Source of the DNA: Amycolatopsis vastitatis | GTDB taxonomy: Bacteria; Actinomycetota; Actinomycetes; Mycobacteriales; Pseudonocardiaceae | Assembly (NCBI RefSeq): GCF_002234595.1 | Contig: NZ_NMUL01000087.1 | Coordinates: 1 to 32,368 of the forward strand | Reading direction: 5' to 3' | DNA: 32,368 nt | Shown here: in pieces, positions 1-7,764 of the stretch | Layout of the letters: each line of letters opens with the position of its first letter | Position numbering within the stretch: the stretch's first letter is position 1 | The notes under the pieces: model-generated | What the model was told of the DNA's origin: nothing | The model's input: the letters and a program-made list of their open reading frames with translations, nothing else | Databases searched by the model: none | Made by a program: the position numbers and the translations under genes

Positions 1-1
1 G

Positions 2-106
2 TCCGATGAGGCGTTCGAGCTGCTGCGTGCGGTGTCCCAGACGAGCAATACGAAACTGCGTGAGGTCGCGCGAGCGCTTGTCGACGGCACGGCGGCTCGC
101 GGCTGA
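2..106 (+). CDS. C-terminus of an ANTAR-domain protein (partial)
   Basis: The window opens inside a reading frame whose last 34 codons end at TGA 104-106. The residues contain the pattern AFELLRAVSQTSNTKLREVA followed by a short ALV tail. This is the last helix pair of the ANTAR RNA-binding domain, where the 'A-F-x-x-L-R-x-x-S-Q-x-x-N-x-K-L-R-x-V-A' signature is diagnostic. ANTAR proteins bind paired hairpins in nascent mRNA and cause antitermination; in actinobacteria they are usually fused to GAF or PAS sensors. The sensor part lies outside the window, so the signal is unknown. The family call is sound even from this short tail, because the motif is colinear with the end of the domain and the stop follows soon after it. 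Confidence 0.8.
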   Translation, partial: SDEAFELLRAVSQTSNTKLREVARALVDGTAARG

Positions 107-188
107 GCGGCATCATCGGGGTCACCTGCGGTCAGGTCGACGCCGGCCCTCGACGCCGGCCCGGGTCGGTGCGCGTACGCAGCGGCAG

Positions 189-269
189 GTGGCCAGCCTA
201 CCCGGCATCACCCACATCGAGACGGCACCGGTGATCAAGACCGTCAAGCAGGCCGCGAACCGGACGTAG
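189..269 (+). pseudogene. Possible C-terminal scrap of an AsnC/Lrp-type regulator; rest of 107-450 without a gene
   Basis: A frame ending at TAG 267-269 carries a segment of the form VASLPGITHIETAPVIKTVK. It resembles the last strand and helix of the AsnC/Lrp ligand-binding (RAM) domain, 'LPGV...TET.P.LR.VK'. Upstream of about position 189 the same frame is Arg/Pro-rich and looks non-coding, so only about 27 residues survive. This is weak recognition by eye. The remainder of 107-450 holds no convincing gene. A TTGACA hexamer at 351-356 could be a -35 element for the next gene, but no good -10 follows at the usual distance. Confidence 0.35.
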
Positions 270-450
270 CGACCAAGCCGCGCACCCGTCGGGCATCATC
301 GCGCAGCCTGCATCAAGTCCGGTTCCTCTGCCACGAACGCCTGCTTGCGTTTGACAATCCACTTTGCCGGTCGCGCACGCGCCGTGAGCGCTCCGGCGGT
401 GCTAGATTCGGGGGTCGGCCGGTCAGATCGATTCGGGGAGTCACCAGGCG

Positions 451-3400
451 TTGGCCCAGCCGCCCGCTCCGCTCCGTGCCCAGATCCGTCTGCAGATCCT
501 GGGCCGGGTCCGCCTGTGGCGGGACGGGGCCGAGCTCGCCGTGGGGCCTCGCCAGCAGGCTGTTCTGCTGGCCGTGCTCCTCGCCCGGGTGGGACAGCCG
601 GTCAGCCGGGCGGAGCTGATCGATCTGCTCTGGGGACAGGAAGCGCCGGCCAGCGCGCTCAACGTGATCCACAAGTACGTCGGCTCGTTGCGCCGGCTCC
701 TCGAACCGGGCCTTACCCTCCGGGAAGCGGGGTCGTACCTCCAGCGGCGTGGCGACGGTTACGTGTTCGGCTGCGGAACCGGCGAGCTGGACCTGGTCAC
801 GTTCCGCCGGCTCGTCGAAGCGGGACGCACGGCGGCCGCCGGCGGAGAAAGGGAAGTGGCGCTCGACCGGTTCGTGGAAGCGCTTGCACTGTGGCGAGGG
901 GCGGCCGCCGACGGCCTCGACCAAGCGCCGGTTTTCGTGGCCCTCGACCGTGAGTTCTACGACGCGTGTCTGGTGGCGTCGGATCTGGCGGTACGCCGGG
1001 GCCGGCCGGAGCGGGTCCTTGCGGCGCTGCGCCTGGCCGCGTCGATGGCCCCGCTGGACGAAGCGGTGCACGCGGCGCTCATCATCGGGCTGGCCGCCGG
1101 CGGGCACCGGGCTGAGGCGCTCGCCGTCTTCCGGACCATCCGGGCCCGGCTCGCCGAGGAACTCGGCATCGATCCCGGAGCGGCGCTGCGCACGGCCCAG
1201 CGGCGTGCGCTGACCCAGACCCTTCCCACGGCGGCAGCCGACGACGGCGGCCGGAGCGCCCGAGCGGGCCTGGTCGGGCGGACCGGAGAGCTGGCCGTGC
1301 TGCGGGAATCCCTCACGGCGGCGCTCGCGGGCGGAACCGGAATCGTCGTGATCGAGGGCGAACCCGGAGTGGGCAAGACGCGCCTGCTGCGAGAAGCCGC
1401 GGCCGAGTCGGAGCGGCGGGGCGCACTCGTGGTGTGGGGTTCGTGCCTGGAGGGTGCGGGAACGCCGTCGATGTGGCCGTGGCTGGAAGCGGTCCGGGCC
1501 ATCCTCGAGAGCCTCCCCGCCGCCACGCGCAAGCCATGGCTCGACGGTGAGCTCGGCCGCCTGATCGCGTCACGCGACGGCGGAAACGGCGTCCGGCCGC
1601 TGCCGGAGAGCGGCACCCAGTTCCGCCTTTTCGAGCAGGTGGTGGCCCTGGTCCGGGAGGTGGCGGACCAACGCCCGGTGCAGATCGTCATCGATGACCT
1701 GCACTGGGCCGACACCGCGTCGCTGCAGCTCCTCGGTCACCTGGTCGCCCGGCTGCCCCACCGTACGGTGATCGTCGTCGTTCTCCGTGATCGCGCCCCC
1801 GCACCCACCGCGGCGCTGTCGCGGACGCTGGGGGCGGTCAGCCGGGTGCCGGGACACCGTCGCATCCGGCTTCGGACGTTCACCGTCGACGAGGTGGCGG
1901 AGCTGCTCCACCGCGAGTCCGGCCGGGACCCCGGTGGGGCGGCCGCCGAGATCCACGCCCGCACCTCGGGTAACGCCTACCTCGTTTTGGAGCTGTCGCG
2001 ACGTCTCGACGGCGTCTCGTCCTCCGCCGGGGCCGTCCCGGCCACGGTCCGCGACGTGGTCAGGACGCGGACGGCCGATCTGGCGGAGACGGCGCTCGAT
2101 CTGCTGCGGCTCGCGGCGCTCATCGGGCGGCAGTTCGGGCTGCGGCTGCTGGTCGCCGCGCTGGAGCTCGACGTCCAGGCCTGCCTCGACCTGCTCGAGC
2201 CCCTCGGCTCGCTGGGCCTGGTCGAGCCGGTCCTGGACGATCCGTACACCTTCCGTTTCTCCCACGACCTCGTCCGGGAAGCCGTGGTGGCCGGTCTTCC
2301 GGTGGCGCGTACGGCCGCCCTGCACCTCCGGATCGCGGACGCGATCGAACGCGGTGGCGGCGCCGACGAATGGGTTGCCGAGCAGCTCGCGTACCACCTG
2401 TGGGCATCCGGCCCGCTGGCCGACCCGGTCCGCACGGCGACTGCGCTCGTGCGCGCCGGCCGGCACGCGGTGACCAAGTTCGCCTTCGAAGCCGCCGAGC
2501 GGCATCTGCAGGGGGCGGCCCGCGTCGCCCGCGAGGCCGGCCAGGCGGAACTCGAGCTGTCCGCGGTGTCGCTGCTGGCCACGGTGTTCTGGAGCCAACA
2601 CGACTTCGTCCGTTCGTACGTCGAGATCCTGGAACGCGCCCGGCACCTCGCCAAGGACCTCGGCCGGACGACCCAGGCCACCGAGTTCCTGCTGCTCCGC
2701 CTGGCCCTGGCCACCAGCGGCGCCCGGCCCGAGCGCGGTCAGCTCGCCCGCCGGCTGTTCGAGCAGGGCGAGGCCGCCACGGACCCGGCGCTGCGCTCGT
2801 TCGGAGCCGCGGCATGGGGAATCCGCCAATGGGATCTCGGCGACATCACCCAGTCGTTGCGATACCTGCGGGAAAGCAGCAGGGTGCCACTCGACGCCGT
2901 GCCCGCTCCAGAGCGGGACCAGCTGCCCCGTGAGGTGGTGACGATCCGCCCGTTGCTGCAAGCCGTGGTGGAAACCATGCACGACGAGCTGGACGCGGCC
3001 CACGCGCTGCTCGACGACCAGGAAGCCGGCGCGGGCGACGATCCGCAGTCGATCGCCGTCTGGGCCCACTTCTCCGCCATGGCGGCGGCCATGGCCGGCG
3101 ACCTCGACCAGGCGACCCGAGCCGCCCGGCGGTGGATCGCCGCGGACCCTGGGCACATCTTCCTCTCCGTCGACTCGTACCTGAGAATCACCTGGTGCTG
3201 GGTGCGGGCCCTGACCGGCCACGATCCGGCGGAAGCCGCGGCCGAGGCCGAGCAGGTCCTGGTCACGACGCTGCTCGACCCGCCGCGGTTCGGCATCGCG
3301 TTCCACTACGGGCTGATCGTCGACATGTTCCTCGCCGCGGGGATGACCGAGCAGGCGCGTGCCGCCCTCGAGCGCGCCGAGTGGTTCCTCCAGGCGCACG

Positions 3401-3585
3401 GCCAGCGGTACGCGGAAGGCCTGCTTCTGCTGCTACGGGCACGACTGCTCCACGCCGCCGGCGAGCCCGACGTGGTCGTCCGCGCGGCGGCCGAGAAGGC
3501 CAGAACCCTGTCGATCGAACGCGGTGCCCACCTGTTCGCGCGCCGGACCGAAGAATTCCTGGCCGGGCTGCCCGCACCTTGTTGA
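451..3585 (+). CDS. AfsR/SARP-type regulator: winged helix, BTAD, AAA ATPase and helical repeats
   Basis: This encodes a 1044-aa cytoplasmic regulator. Residues about 12-105 form an OmpR-like winged-helix DNA-binding domain beginning with a typical SARP strand (LGRVRLWRDG). Residues about 112-255 form the bacterial transcriptional activation (BTAD) domain, ending in the characteristic ELGIDPGAALR. An AAA/STAND-type ATPase follows with a Walker A motif GEPGVGKT at residues 303-310 and a Walker B stretch IVIDDLHWAD at residues 412-421. The C-terminal half is alpha-helical and TPR-like. Unlike LAL-type regulators there is no LuxR helix-turn-helix at the C-terminus. The start is TTG 451, with GGGGAG at 435-440. 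Members of this family activate secondary-metabolite or stress genes. The adjacent hydrolase gene is the obvious nearby target, but that is inference. Confidence 0.88.
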   Translation: MAQPPAPLRAQIRLQILGRVRLWRDGAELAVGPRQQAVLLAVLLARVGQPVSRAELIDLLWGQEAPASALNVIHKYVGSLRRLLEPGLTLREAGSYLQRRGDGYVFGCGTGELDLVTFRRLVEAGRTAAAGGEREVALDRFVEALALWRGAAADGLDQAPVFVALDREFYDACLVASDLAVRRGRPERVLAALRLAASMAPLDEAVHAALIIGLAAGGHRAEALAVFRTIRARLAEELGIDPGAALRTAQRRALTQTLPTAAADDGGRSARAGLVGRTGELAVLRESLTAALAGGTGIVVIEGEPGVGKTRLLREAAAESERRGALVVWGSCLEGAGTPSMWPWLEAVRAILESLPAATRKPWLDGELGRLIASRDGGNGVRPLPESGTQFRLFEQVVALVREVADQRPVQIVIDDLHWADTASLQLLGHLVARLPHRTVIVVVLRDRAPAPTAALSRTLGAVSRVPGHRRIRLRTFTVDEVAELLHRESGRDPGGAAAEIHARTSGNAYLVLELSRRLDGVSSSAGAVPATVRDVVRTRTADLAETALDLLRLAALIGRQFGLRLLVAALELDVQACLDLLEPLGSLGLVEPVLDDPYTFRFSHDLVREAVVAGLPVARTAALHLRIADAIERGGGADEWVAEQLAYHLWASGPLADPVRTATALVRAGRHAVTKFAFEAAERHLQGAARVAREAGQAELELSAVSLLATVFWSQHDFVRSYVEILERARHLAKDLGRTTQATEFLLLRLALATSGARPERGQLARRLFEQGEAATDPALRSFGAAAWGIRQWDLGDITQSLRYLRESSRVPLDAVPAPERDQLPREVVTIRPLLQAVVETMHDELDAAHALLDDQEAGAGDDPQSIAVWAHFSAMAAAMAGDLDQATRAARRWIAADPGHIFLSVDSYLRITWCWVRALTGHDPAEAAAEAEQVLVTTLLDPPRFGIAFHYGLIVDMFLAAGMTEQARAALERAEWFLQAHGQRYAEGLLLLLRARLLHAAGEPDVVVRAAAEKARTLSIERGAHLFARRTEEFLAGLPAPC

Positions 3586-3687
3586 CGCGCAGTTGACGAG
3601 CAGTGGATCGCTCGCCGCAGCCGCTCACAAGAAATCGTGTCGGATCTCGTTGGATGCGGGTGGACCGCGAGAGAGAGGAACGACGCG

Positions 3688-4506
3688 ATGCCTTTCATCA
3701 CCACCTCCGACGGCGTGGACATCTTCTACAAGGACTGGGGTACCGGCCGGCCGATCGTCTTCAGCCACGGGTGGCCGCTGTCGGCCGACGACTGGGACGC
3801 CCAGATGATCTACTTCCTGCACCAGGGCTACCGCGTGATCGCGCATGACCGGCGTGGCAACGGCCGGTCGTCACAGGTCGGCACCGGCAACGACATGGAC
3901 CACTGGGTCGCCGACCTGGCGGCGTTGACCGAGCACCTCGATCTGCGCGACGCGGTGCACATCGGGCACTCGACCGGTGGCGGCGAGGTCGCCCGATACG
4001 TCGCCCGGTACCAGGACCGCGTGGCGAAAGCGGTGCTGGTCGCCTCGCTGACGCCGAACATGGTGCAGACCGAGGACAACCCGGCCGGGCAGCCGCCGGA
4101 GTGGTTCGACGCGGTGCAGGCGGGAATCGTGGGCAACCGGTCGGAGTTCTTCCGGGAGGTGCCGGAAGGCCCGTTCTACGGCTACAACCGGCCGGGTGCG
4201 GTGCCTTCGGAGGCGGTCATCGCGAACTGGTGGCGGCAGGGCATGGCCGGCAGCATCCAGGCCTCCTACGAGACGGTGTTCTCGTGGAAGGAGGACTACA
4301 CCGCGGACCTCGAGCGAATCACGGTTCCGGTGCTCGTCATGCACGGTGAGGACGACCAGATCGTGCCGTTCGGCAGTTCGGTGCCGCGGGCGCTCGAGCA
4401 CCTGAAGAACGGAACGCTCAAGACTTATCCGGGGTACCCGCACGGCATGCTGACCACCCACGCCGACGTCCTCAATCCGGACCTGCTCGCGTTCATCCAG
4501 TCCTGA
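3688..4506 (+). CDS. Alpha/beta-hydrolase, non-heme chloroperoxidase family
   Basis: The product is a 272-aa alpha/beta-hydrolase. The opening MPFITTSDGVDIFYKDWG, the oxyanion-side HGWPLSADDWD and the DRRGNGRSSQ stretch are hallmarks of the cofactor-free chloroperoxidase/esterase group. The nucleophile is Ser95 in GHSTGG, the acid is Asp222 or Asp223 in HGEDDQIVP, and the base is His252 in YPHGM, so the catalytic triad is complete. Such enzymes hydrolyse esters and can perhydrolyse acetate, giving halogenation with peroxide in vitro; the natural substrate here is unknown. ATG 3688 is chosen because GAGAGGAA lies at 3673-3680; the longer in-frame start at 3637 lacks a ribosome site and adds residues that do not fit the family. 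The gene lies 102 bases after the SARP regulator on the same strand and ends just before a strong hairpin. Confidence 0.9.
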   Translation: MPFITTSDGVDIFYKDWGTGRPIVFSHGWPLSADDWDAQMIYFLHQGYRVIAHDRRGNGRSSQVGTGNDMDHWVADLAALTEHLDLRDAVHIGHSTGGGEVARYVARYQDRVAKAVLVASLTPNMVQTEDNPAGQPPEWFDAVQAGIVGNRSEFFREVPEGPFYGYNRPGAVPSEAVIANWWRQGMAGSIQASYETVFSWKEDYTADLERITVPVLVMHGEDDQIVPFGSSVPRALEHLKNGTLKTYPGYPHGMLTTHADVLNPDLLAFIQS

Positions 4507-4522
4507 CCGAGGACAACCGGGA

Positions 4523-4553
4523 ACGGCCCGTGACCGCTTCGGGCACGGGCCGT
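4523..4553 (+). terminator. Strong hairpin after the hydrolase gene
   Basis: Arms ACGGCCCGTG (4523-4532) and CACGGGCCGT (4544-4553) are perfect complements. The loop contains a further CCG/CGG pairing around CTT. It starts 16 bases after the hydrolase stop. No T-run follows, which is common for actinobacterial terminators, so it could also act as an mRNA 3' stabiliser. Confidence 0.7.
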
Positions 4554-4637
4554 CCGGCGGCAAGCGCACGATCAGCGATGAGAGTGCGTTGGCGTGGCAG
4601 TTCGCGGAGCACGCGTTCACCAGCAGCGGCAGGTCTA

Positions 4638-4658
4638 GTGCCTCGGCAAGAAACGTTG
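4638..4658. repeat. Left terminal inverted repeat of IS copy A
   Basis: This 21-bp end reads GTGCC...AACGTTG. It matches the reverse complement of 5802-5822 at 16 of 21 positions, with the outer GTGC and the inner AACGTTG conserved. The TA at 4636-4637 lies immediately outside. Confidence 0.85.
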
Positions 4659-4692
4659 ACGTTGTCATCGTGTCGCGTGGACATCCGGGCTG

Positions 4693-5814
4693 GTGATCGC
4701 GAGGTTGGCGGTGGAGGTGAGGCTGGTGGCGCGTCAGCCGGAGGTGTTCGCGCGGTCGTTGGAGCCGGAGGAGGCTCAGCGGCTGGTCAAGATCACAAGG
4801 TCGGCGAAGGACCGGGTGCGACTGCGGCGATCCGGGATCGTGCTGGCCTCGGTGCAGGGCCGGTCCGCGGGTGAGATCTCGGAGATGTTCGCCGCGACCG
4901 AAGGCTATGTGCGGGAGGTGATCCACGCGTTCAACGACTCCGGGTTCGCGGCGTTGTCCCCAAAATGGAGGGGCGGCCAACCTCGTAAGTTCGGGCCGGC
5001 CGCCCGTGAGCAGATCTGCCGCATCGCCGCCTGTAAGCCCGTTGAGCTGGGATTGCCGTTGACGACCTGGAGCCTGAGCAAGCTGGTCGAGTATCTCGCC
5101 CAGCACGCTCGGCTGGTGGTGAGCACCGAGACCGTCCGGCAAATCCTGCGTAAGGAGGGCGTGTCGTGGCAGGCGACGAAGACCTGGAAAGCCAGCAAAG
5201 ATCCGGACTTCGTAGCCAAGAAGACCCGTATCCTTGACCTCTACGATCGCCCGCCCGCCGACGGGCGGGTGATCTGCGTCGACGAGTTCGGGCCACTGAA
5301 CCTGCAACCCCGTCCCGGCCGAGGCTGGTTCCCCCGCGGCCGCCCGGCCCGGCTACGCGCGACCTACACCCGCACCGCCGGGGTCCGGCACATGTTCGCC
5401 GCGCTCGACCTCGCCACCGGGCAGATGTTCTACCGGTTCCGCGACCGCAAACGCTGGCCGCAGTTCCTCGACTTCTGCAAGCAACTCCGCCGCCGCTTCC
5501 CGGCCGGGAAGCTCTACCTGGTCTGTGACAACTACGGACCCCACGGCAAGGCGGAGGTCAGGGCCTGGTGCGCGGCCAACGGCATCGAGCTGGTCTACAC
5601 GCCCACCCACGCGTCGTGGTTGAACTGGATCGAGTGCGAGTTCACCGCGTTCCGCTACTTCACCCTCGACGGCAGCGACTACCCCAACCACGCTGCTCAG
5701 GAGGCCGCCATCGCCGGGTACCTCCGCTGGCGCAACCGCCACTGTCACCCGAAACGCCGCTTCGCGGTCAACTCCAAGATCCGTCGCCCGGATTACCTTC
5801 CCAACGTTGCTTGA
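4693..5814 (+). CDS. IS630-family transposase (copy A)
   Basis: The product is a 373-aa DDE transposase that cuts and rejoins the ends of its own element. The N-terminal third has paired helix-turn-helix regions for end recognition (for example SAGEISEMFAATEGYVREV). The catalytic domain shows Asp197 (CVDEFGP), Asp279 (CDNYGPH) and Glu314 (SWLNWIECEF); the Asp-Glu spacing of 34 residues is classic for IS630. The GTG start at 4693 is 35 bases inside the left inverted repeat, and the stop falls in the right repeat, so the gene fills the element. The frame is uninterrupted and all catalytic residues are present, so it may still be active. Confidence 0.92.
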   Translation: MIARLAVEVRLVARQPEVFARSLEPEEAQRLVKITRSAKDRVRLRRSGIVLASVQGRSAGEISEMFAATEGYVREVIHAFNDSGFAALSPKWRGGQPRKFGPAAREQICRIAACKPVELGLPLTTWSLSKLVEYLAQHARLVVSTETVRQILRKEGVSWQATKTWKASKDPDFVAKKTRILDLYDRPPADGRVICVDEFGPLNLQPRPGRGWFPRGRPARLRATYTRTAGVRHMFAALDLATGQMFYRFRDRKRWPQFLDFCKQLRRRFPAGKLYLVCDNYGPHGKAEVRAWCAANGIELVYTPTHASWLNWIECEFTAFRYFTLDGSDYPNHAAQEAAIAGYLRWRNRHCHPKRRFAVNSKIRRPDYLPNVA

Positions 5815-5822
5815 TGCAGCAC
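5802..5822. repeat. Right terminal inverted repeat of IS copy A
   Basis: This is the partner of 4638-4658. It begins CAACGTTG and ends GCAC, followed by the TA at 5823-5824. It overlaps the final codons and stop of the copy A transposase. Confidence 0.85.
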
Positions 5823-5824
5823 TA

Positions 5825-5842
5825 GTAGCGTGTCGCTGCTTA
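5825..5842. repeat. Left terminal inverted repeat of IS copy B
   Basis: The outer 12 bases GTAGCGTGTCGC are identical to the reverse complement of the right end. The next six bases match imperfectly. Confidence 0.82.
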
Positions 5843-5912
5843 GTTGTGGTGTGCGTGGCTGGGAGGCTGTTGTCCGGCAGGCCCCTTTCCCTGCCGGACA
5901 AGGATTTCTGTC

Positions 5913-6383
5913 ATGGCGTCACTGATGAAGCGGCCGGTCACGTTGTCGGCGCGGGATCGTGAAGAGTTGATCCGGCTGACCACCACGGGTGTGCATCCGG
6001 CATCGACGATCAGGCGGGCACGGGTGCTGCTGGCGCTGGACACTTCGGTGGGCGAGCCCGATCCGAAGGAGGTGATCGCGGGCCGGCTCGGGGTCTCGGG
6101 CGAGATGCTGCGGCTGGTCGCCAAGCGGTTCGCCGAGGCCGGTGGCGATGTGCTGGCCACGGTGTCGCGCAAGAAGCGTGACCGTCCGCCGGTGCCGTCC
6201 CCGGTGACAGGGGAGGTGGAGGCCCGGCTGATCGCCCTGGCATGCTCGGCGCCGCCGGCGGGGCATGCGCGATGGTCGTTGCGGCTGCTGGAGAAACACG
6301 TCGAGCTCACCGAGGACATCCCGAACCTGGACCACTCCACCATCGGCCGGGTTTTGAAAAAACGGAACTGCGTCCTCATCTGA
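5913..6383 (+). CDS. IS630 transposase copy B, N-terminal part (zero frame)
   Basis: Zero-frame translation from ATG 5913, with AAGGA at 5900-5904, gives 156 residues. It contains the helix-turn-helix end-binding region (ADREELIRLT-like start, then IAGRLGVSGEMLRLVAKRF). It reaches LKK in the hexa-A run and then stops at TGA 6381-6383 after six off-frame residues. IS630 relatives continue from this LKK straight into a 'ELRPHLRKCW' segment, which here lies in the -1 frame. Translated alone, this piece would be a DNA-binding protein without catalytic residues, possibly a repressor of transposition. Joined with the second frame it gives a transposase of about 380 aa. Confidence 0.82.
   Translation: MASLMKRPVTLSARDREELIRLTTTGVHPASTIRRARVLLALDTSVGEPDPKEVIAGRLGVSGEMLRLVAKRFAEAGGDVLATVSRKKRDRPPVPSPVTGEVEARLIALACSAPPAGHARWSLRLLEKHVELTEDIPNLDHSTIGRVLKKRNCVLI
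6357..6362 (+). promoter_or_regulatory. Candidate -1 frameshift site (A6) joining the two transposase frames
   Basis: Zero-frame codons TTG AAA AAA CGG occur at 6354-6365. Slippage by one base on the two AAA codons moves reading to ACG GAA CTG, exactly where the conserved transposase sequence resumes. Runs of A read by tRNA-Lys are well-known slippery sites in insertion sequences. Whether this is programmed or a simple indel cannot be settled from one copy. Confidence 0.6.
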
Positions 6384-7054
6384 GGAAGTGCTGGAATATC
6401 CCACCGCGGGCGAATGCGGAGTTCGCCGCTCGCATGGAGGACGTGCTGGCGGTCTATGCCCGGCCGCACGACGCCGGCCGCCCGGTCGTGTGCATGGACG
6501 AGAAACCCTTCCAGCTACTCGGCCACGTCCGTGATCCGCTGCCCGCCCGGCCGGGCAAGGATGCCTGCCAGGACAGCGAATACGTTCGGTGCGGTACCTG
6601 CTCGATCTTCGTGTGGGCCGAGCCCCTGCGCGGGTGGCGCCGTGTGCACGCCCTGGCCCAGCGAACCAAGATCGACTGGGCCGGGCAGGTCAAACAGCTA
6701 CTGACCGTCGACTATCCCGACGCTGAGACCGTGGTGCTGGTCATGGACAACCTCAACACCCACGGCATCGCCTCGCTCTACGAGGCCTTCGCGCCCGATG
6801 AGGCCTTCGCCCTCGCCCAGCGCCTGGAGATCCACCACACCCCCAAACACGGATCCTGGCTCAACATCGCCGAGATCGAACTGTCCGCCCTGTCACGGCA
6901 ATGCCTCGACCGACGCATCAACGACCTCGACACCCTCAACACCGAACTCACCGCCTGGCAACACGCCATCAACACCGAGCAACGCAAGGTCCGCTGGCAA
7001 TTCACCACCGACGACGCACGCGTCAAACTCCGCCACCTATACCCCAAGAATTAG
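6362..7054 (+). CDS. IS630 transposase copy B, catalytic part (-1 frame)
   Basis: Reading in the -1 frame from the A6 run gives about 230 residues holding the complete DDE domain. The first Asp is in VCMDEKPFQ (codon 6497-6499), the second in VMDNLNTHG (6746-6748), and the Glu in SWLNIAEIEL (6872-6874). The second Asp to Glu gap is 41 residues, longer than the 34 of copy A. The frame is open further upstream (from 6242) but that stretch is the shadow of the first frame. It has no start codon with a ribosome site of its own near 6362, so expression should depend on frameshifting from the upstream frame. Confidence 0.82.
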   Translation, partial: TELRPHLRKCWNIPPRANAEFAARMEDVLAVYARPHDAGRPVVCMDEKPFQLLGHVRDPLPARPGKDACQDSEYVRCGTCSIFVWAEPLRGWRRVHALAQRTKIDWAGQVKQLLTVDYPDAETVVLVMDNLNTHGIASLYEAFAPDEAFALAQRLEIHHTPKHGSWLNIAEIELSALSRQCLDRRINDLDTLNTELTAWQHAINTEQRKVRWQFTTDDARVKLRHLYPKN

Positions 7055-7068
7055 CCGCGACACGCTAC
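7051..7068. repeat. Right terminal inverted repeat of IS copy B
   Basis: This ends GCGACACGCTAC, the perfect 12-base partner of 5825-5836. The last base, with the TA at 7069-7070, forms the TAG stop codon of the neighbouring minus-strand gene. Confidence 0.82.
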
Positions 7069-7556
7069 TAGTTAAGCAGTTCGAAGGTAGCTGATGGCGT
7101 GTCACGGCCGCAGGATCGCGCCATATGCCATGCCAGATGACCAACCCCGCGGTGCGCCGGAGGCAGTCTGTCGCGTCCGATGGCAAGCCAACCGTCCGGT
7201 GCGCCGATGACTCGCTGAGGCTCCGCCGCAAGAGTAGCGATTGCGAAAGCGAGCGCGTCCGCGCGTAAAGCGTCATCTAGGGCGTCGGAGAGCAGCACCA
7301 TGCCGTGAACTTGCCCTTGGTCATCGACGCCGACTGCTACACAGCCAGCAGTGCCACCGCATGCGTCATCTGGGACGTCTCCCACGCTGGTCCCAGTTTC
7401 AGCGGCTAAGGCGTACAGTCGTGAAAGGGGTGTTGTTAGCAACGGGTCGTCGACAGTGCTCTGATTATCTGGTGTCTCGTCCTGGCGACCGACGGTCACG
7501 CCGCACACGGGGCACGGGACCATGTCTGCATCCGGACCTCCGCCAGATGATCGCAT
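7068..7556 (-). CDS. Small protein of unknown function with an N-terminal CPVCG knuckle
   Basis: This is a 162-aa protein not recognised as a member of a named family. The N-terminus holds one CxxC zinc-knuckle half (CPVCG, about residues 15-19) with no clear second pair, so metal binding is possible but unproven. The middle is an alternating strand/helix region (GCVAVGVDDQGQVHGMVLL) that could be a small sensor-like fold. The start is very well supported: AGGAGGT at 7563-7569 lies six bases before ATG 7556. The tandem insertion sequences entered exactly at its stop codon. Rebuilding the empty site from the left flank (C then TA) gives the same TAG, so the protein is probably full length. Confidence 0.72.
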   Translation of the reverse strand: MRSSGGGPDADMVPCPVCGVTVGRQDETPDNQSTVDDPLLTTPLSRLYALAAETGTSVGDVPDDACGGTAGCVAVGVDDQGQVHGMVLLSDALDDALRADALAFAIATLAAEPQRVIGAPDGWLAIGRDRLPPAHRGVGHLAWHMARSCGRDTPSATFELLN

Positions 7557-7764
7557 GACGATACCTCCTGACTTGTAGACTAATCGGCCTTGCCATTGAA
7601 GCTGAAGATGAACGCATCGCCAACTGGCCCGAGATTTGACTACTCCGTAGGCTGCGAGGATCGCGGCCTACCTGTCGCAGGTCAGTAGTAGTGATTTTGT
7701 TGCTAACAAGCCGGACCTCGAACCCCGGAAAGTTCGCGACCAAGCCCATGGTCGAGGATCGGCT

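Larger units (their letters stand above)
4638..5822 (+). mobile_element. IS630-family insertion sequence, copy A (1185 bp)
   Basis: The element is bounded by imperfect 21-bp terminal inverted repeats. The left end begins GTGCCTCGGCAAG and the right end closes CTTGATGCAGCAC. It is flanked by TA on both sides (4636-4637 and 5823-5824). TA target duplication is the signature of the IS630/Tc1/mariner superfamily. It carries one intact transposase gene whose stop codon lies inside the right repeat. The right TA is shared with the second element that follows directly. Confidence 0.88.
5825..7068 (+). mobile_element. IS630-family insertion sequence, copy B (1244 bp), abutting copy A
   Basis: The ends are GTAGCGTGTCGC at 5825-5836 and its exact complement GCGACACGCTAC at 7057-7068, with weaker similarity continuing inward for a few bases. 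TA flanks both ends (5823-5824 and 7069-7070). The ends and the transposase differ from copy A, so this is a different IS and not a duplication. It starts at the TA that also closes copy A. The transposase is encoded in two overlapping frames. Confidence 0.87.

Noticed and set aside
351..408. Promoter for the SARP gene from TTGACA at 351 and TAGATT at 403
   Set aside because: The spacing of 46 bases is far from the 16-18 needed, so the two boxes cannot belong together.
1570..3399. Long minus-strand ORF (609 codons) opposite the SARP regulator
   Set aside because: It is a high-GC shadow; the translation is rich in Arg, Gly and Gln with no domain, while the plus strand has a complete regulator.
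3871..5307. Minus-strand ORF of 478 codons across the hydrolase and the IS
   Set aside because: It crosses an insertion-sequence boundary and antisense to two clear genes; composition is typical of a shadow frame.
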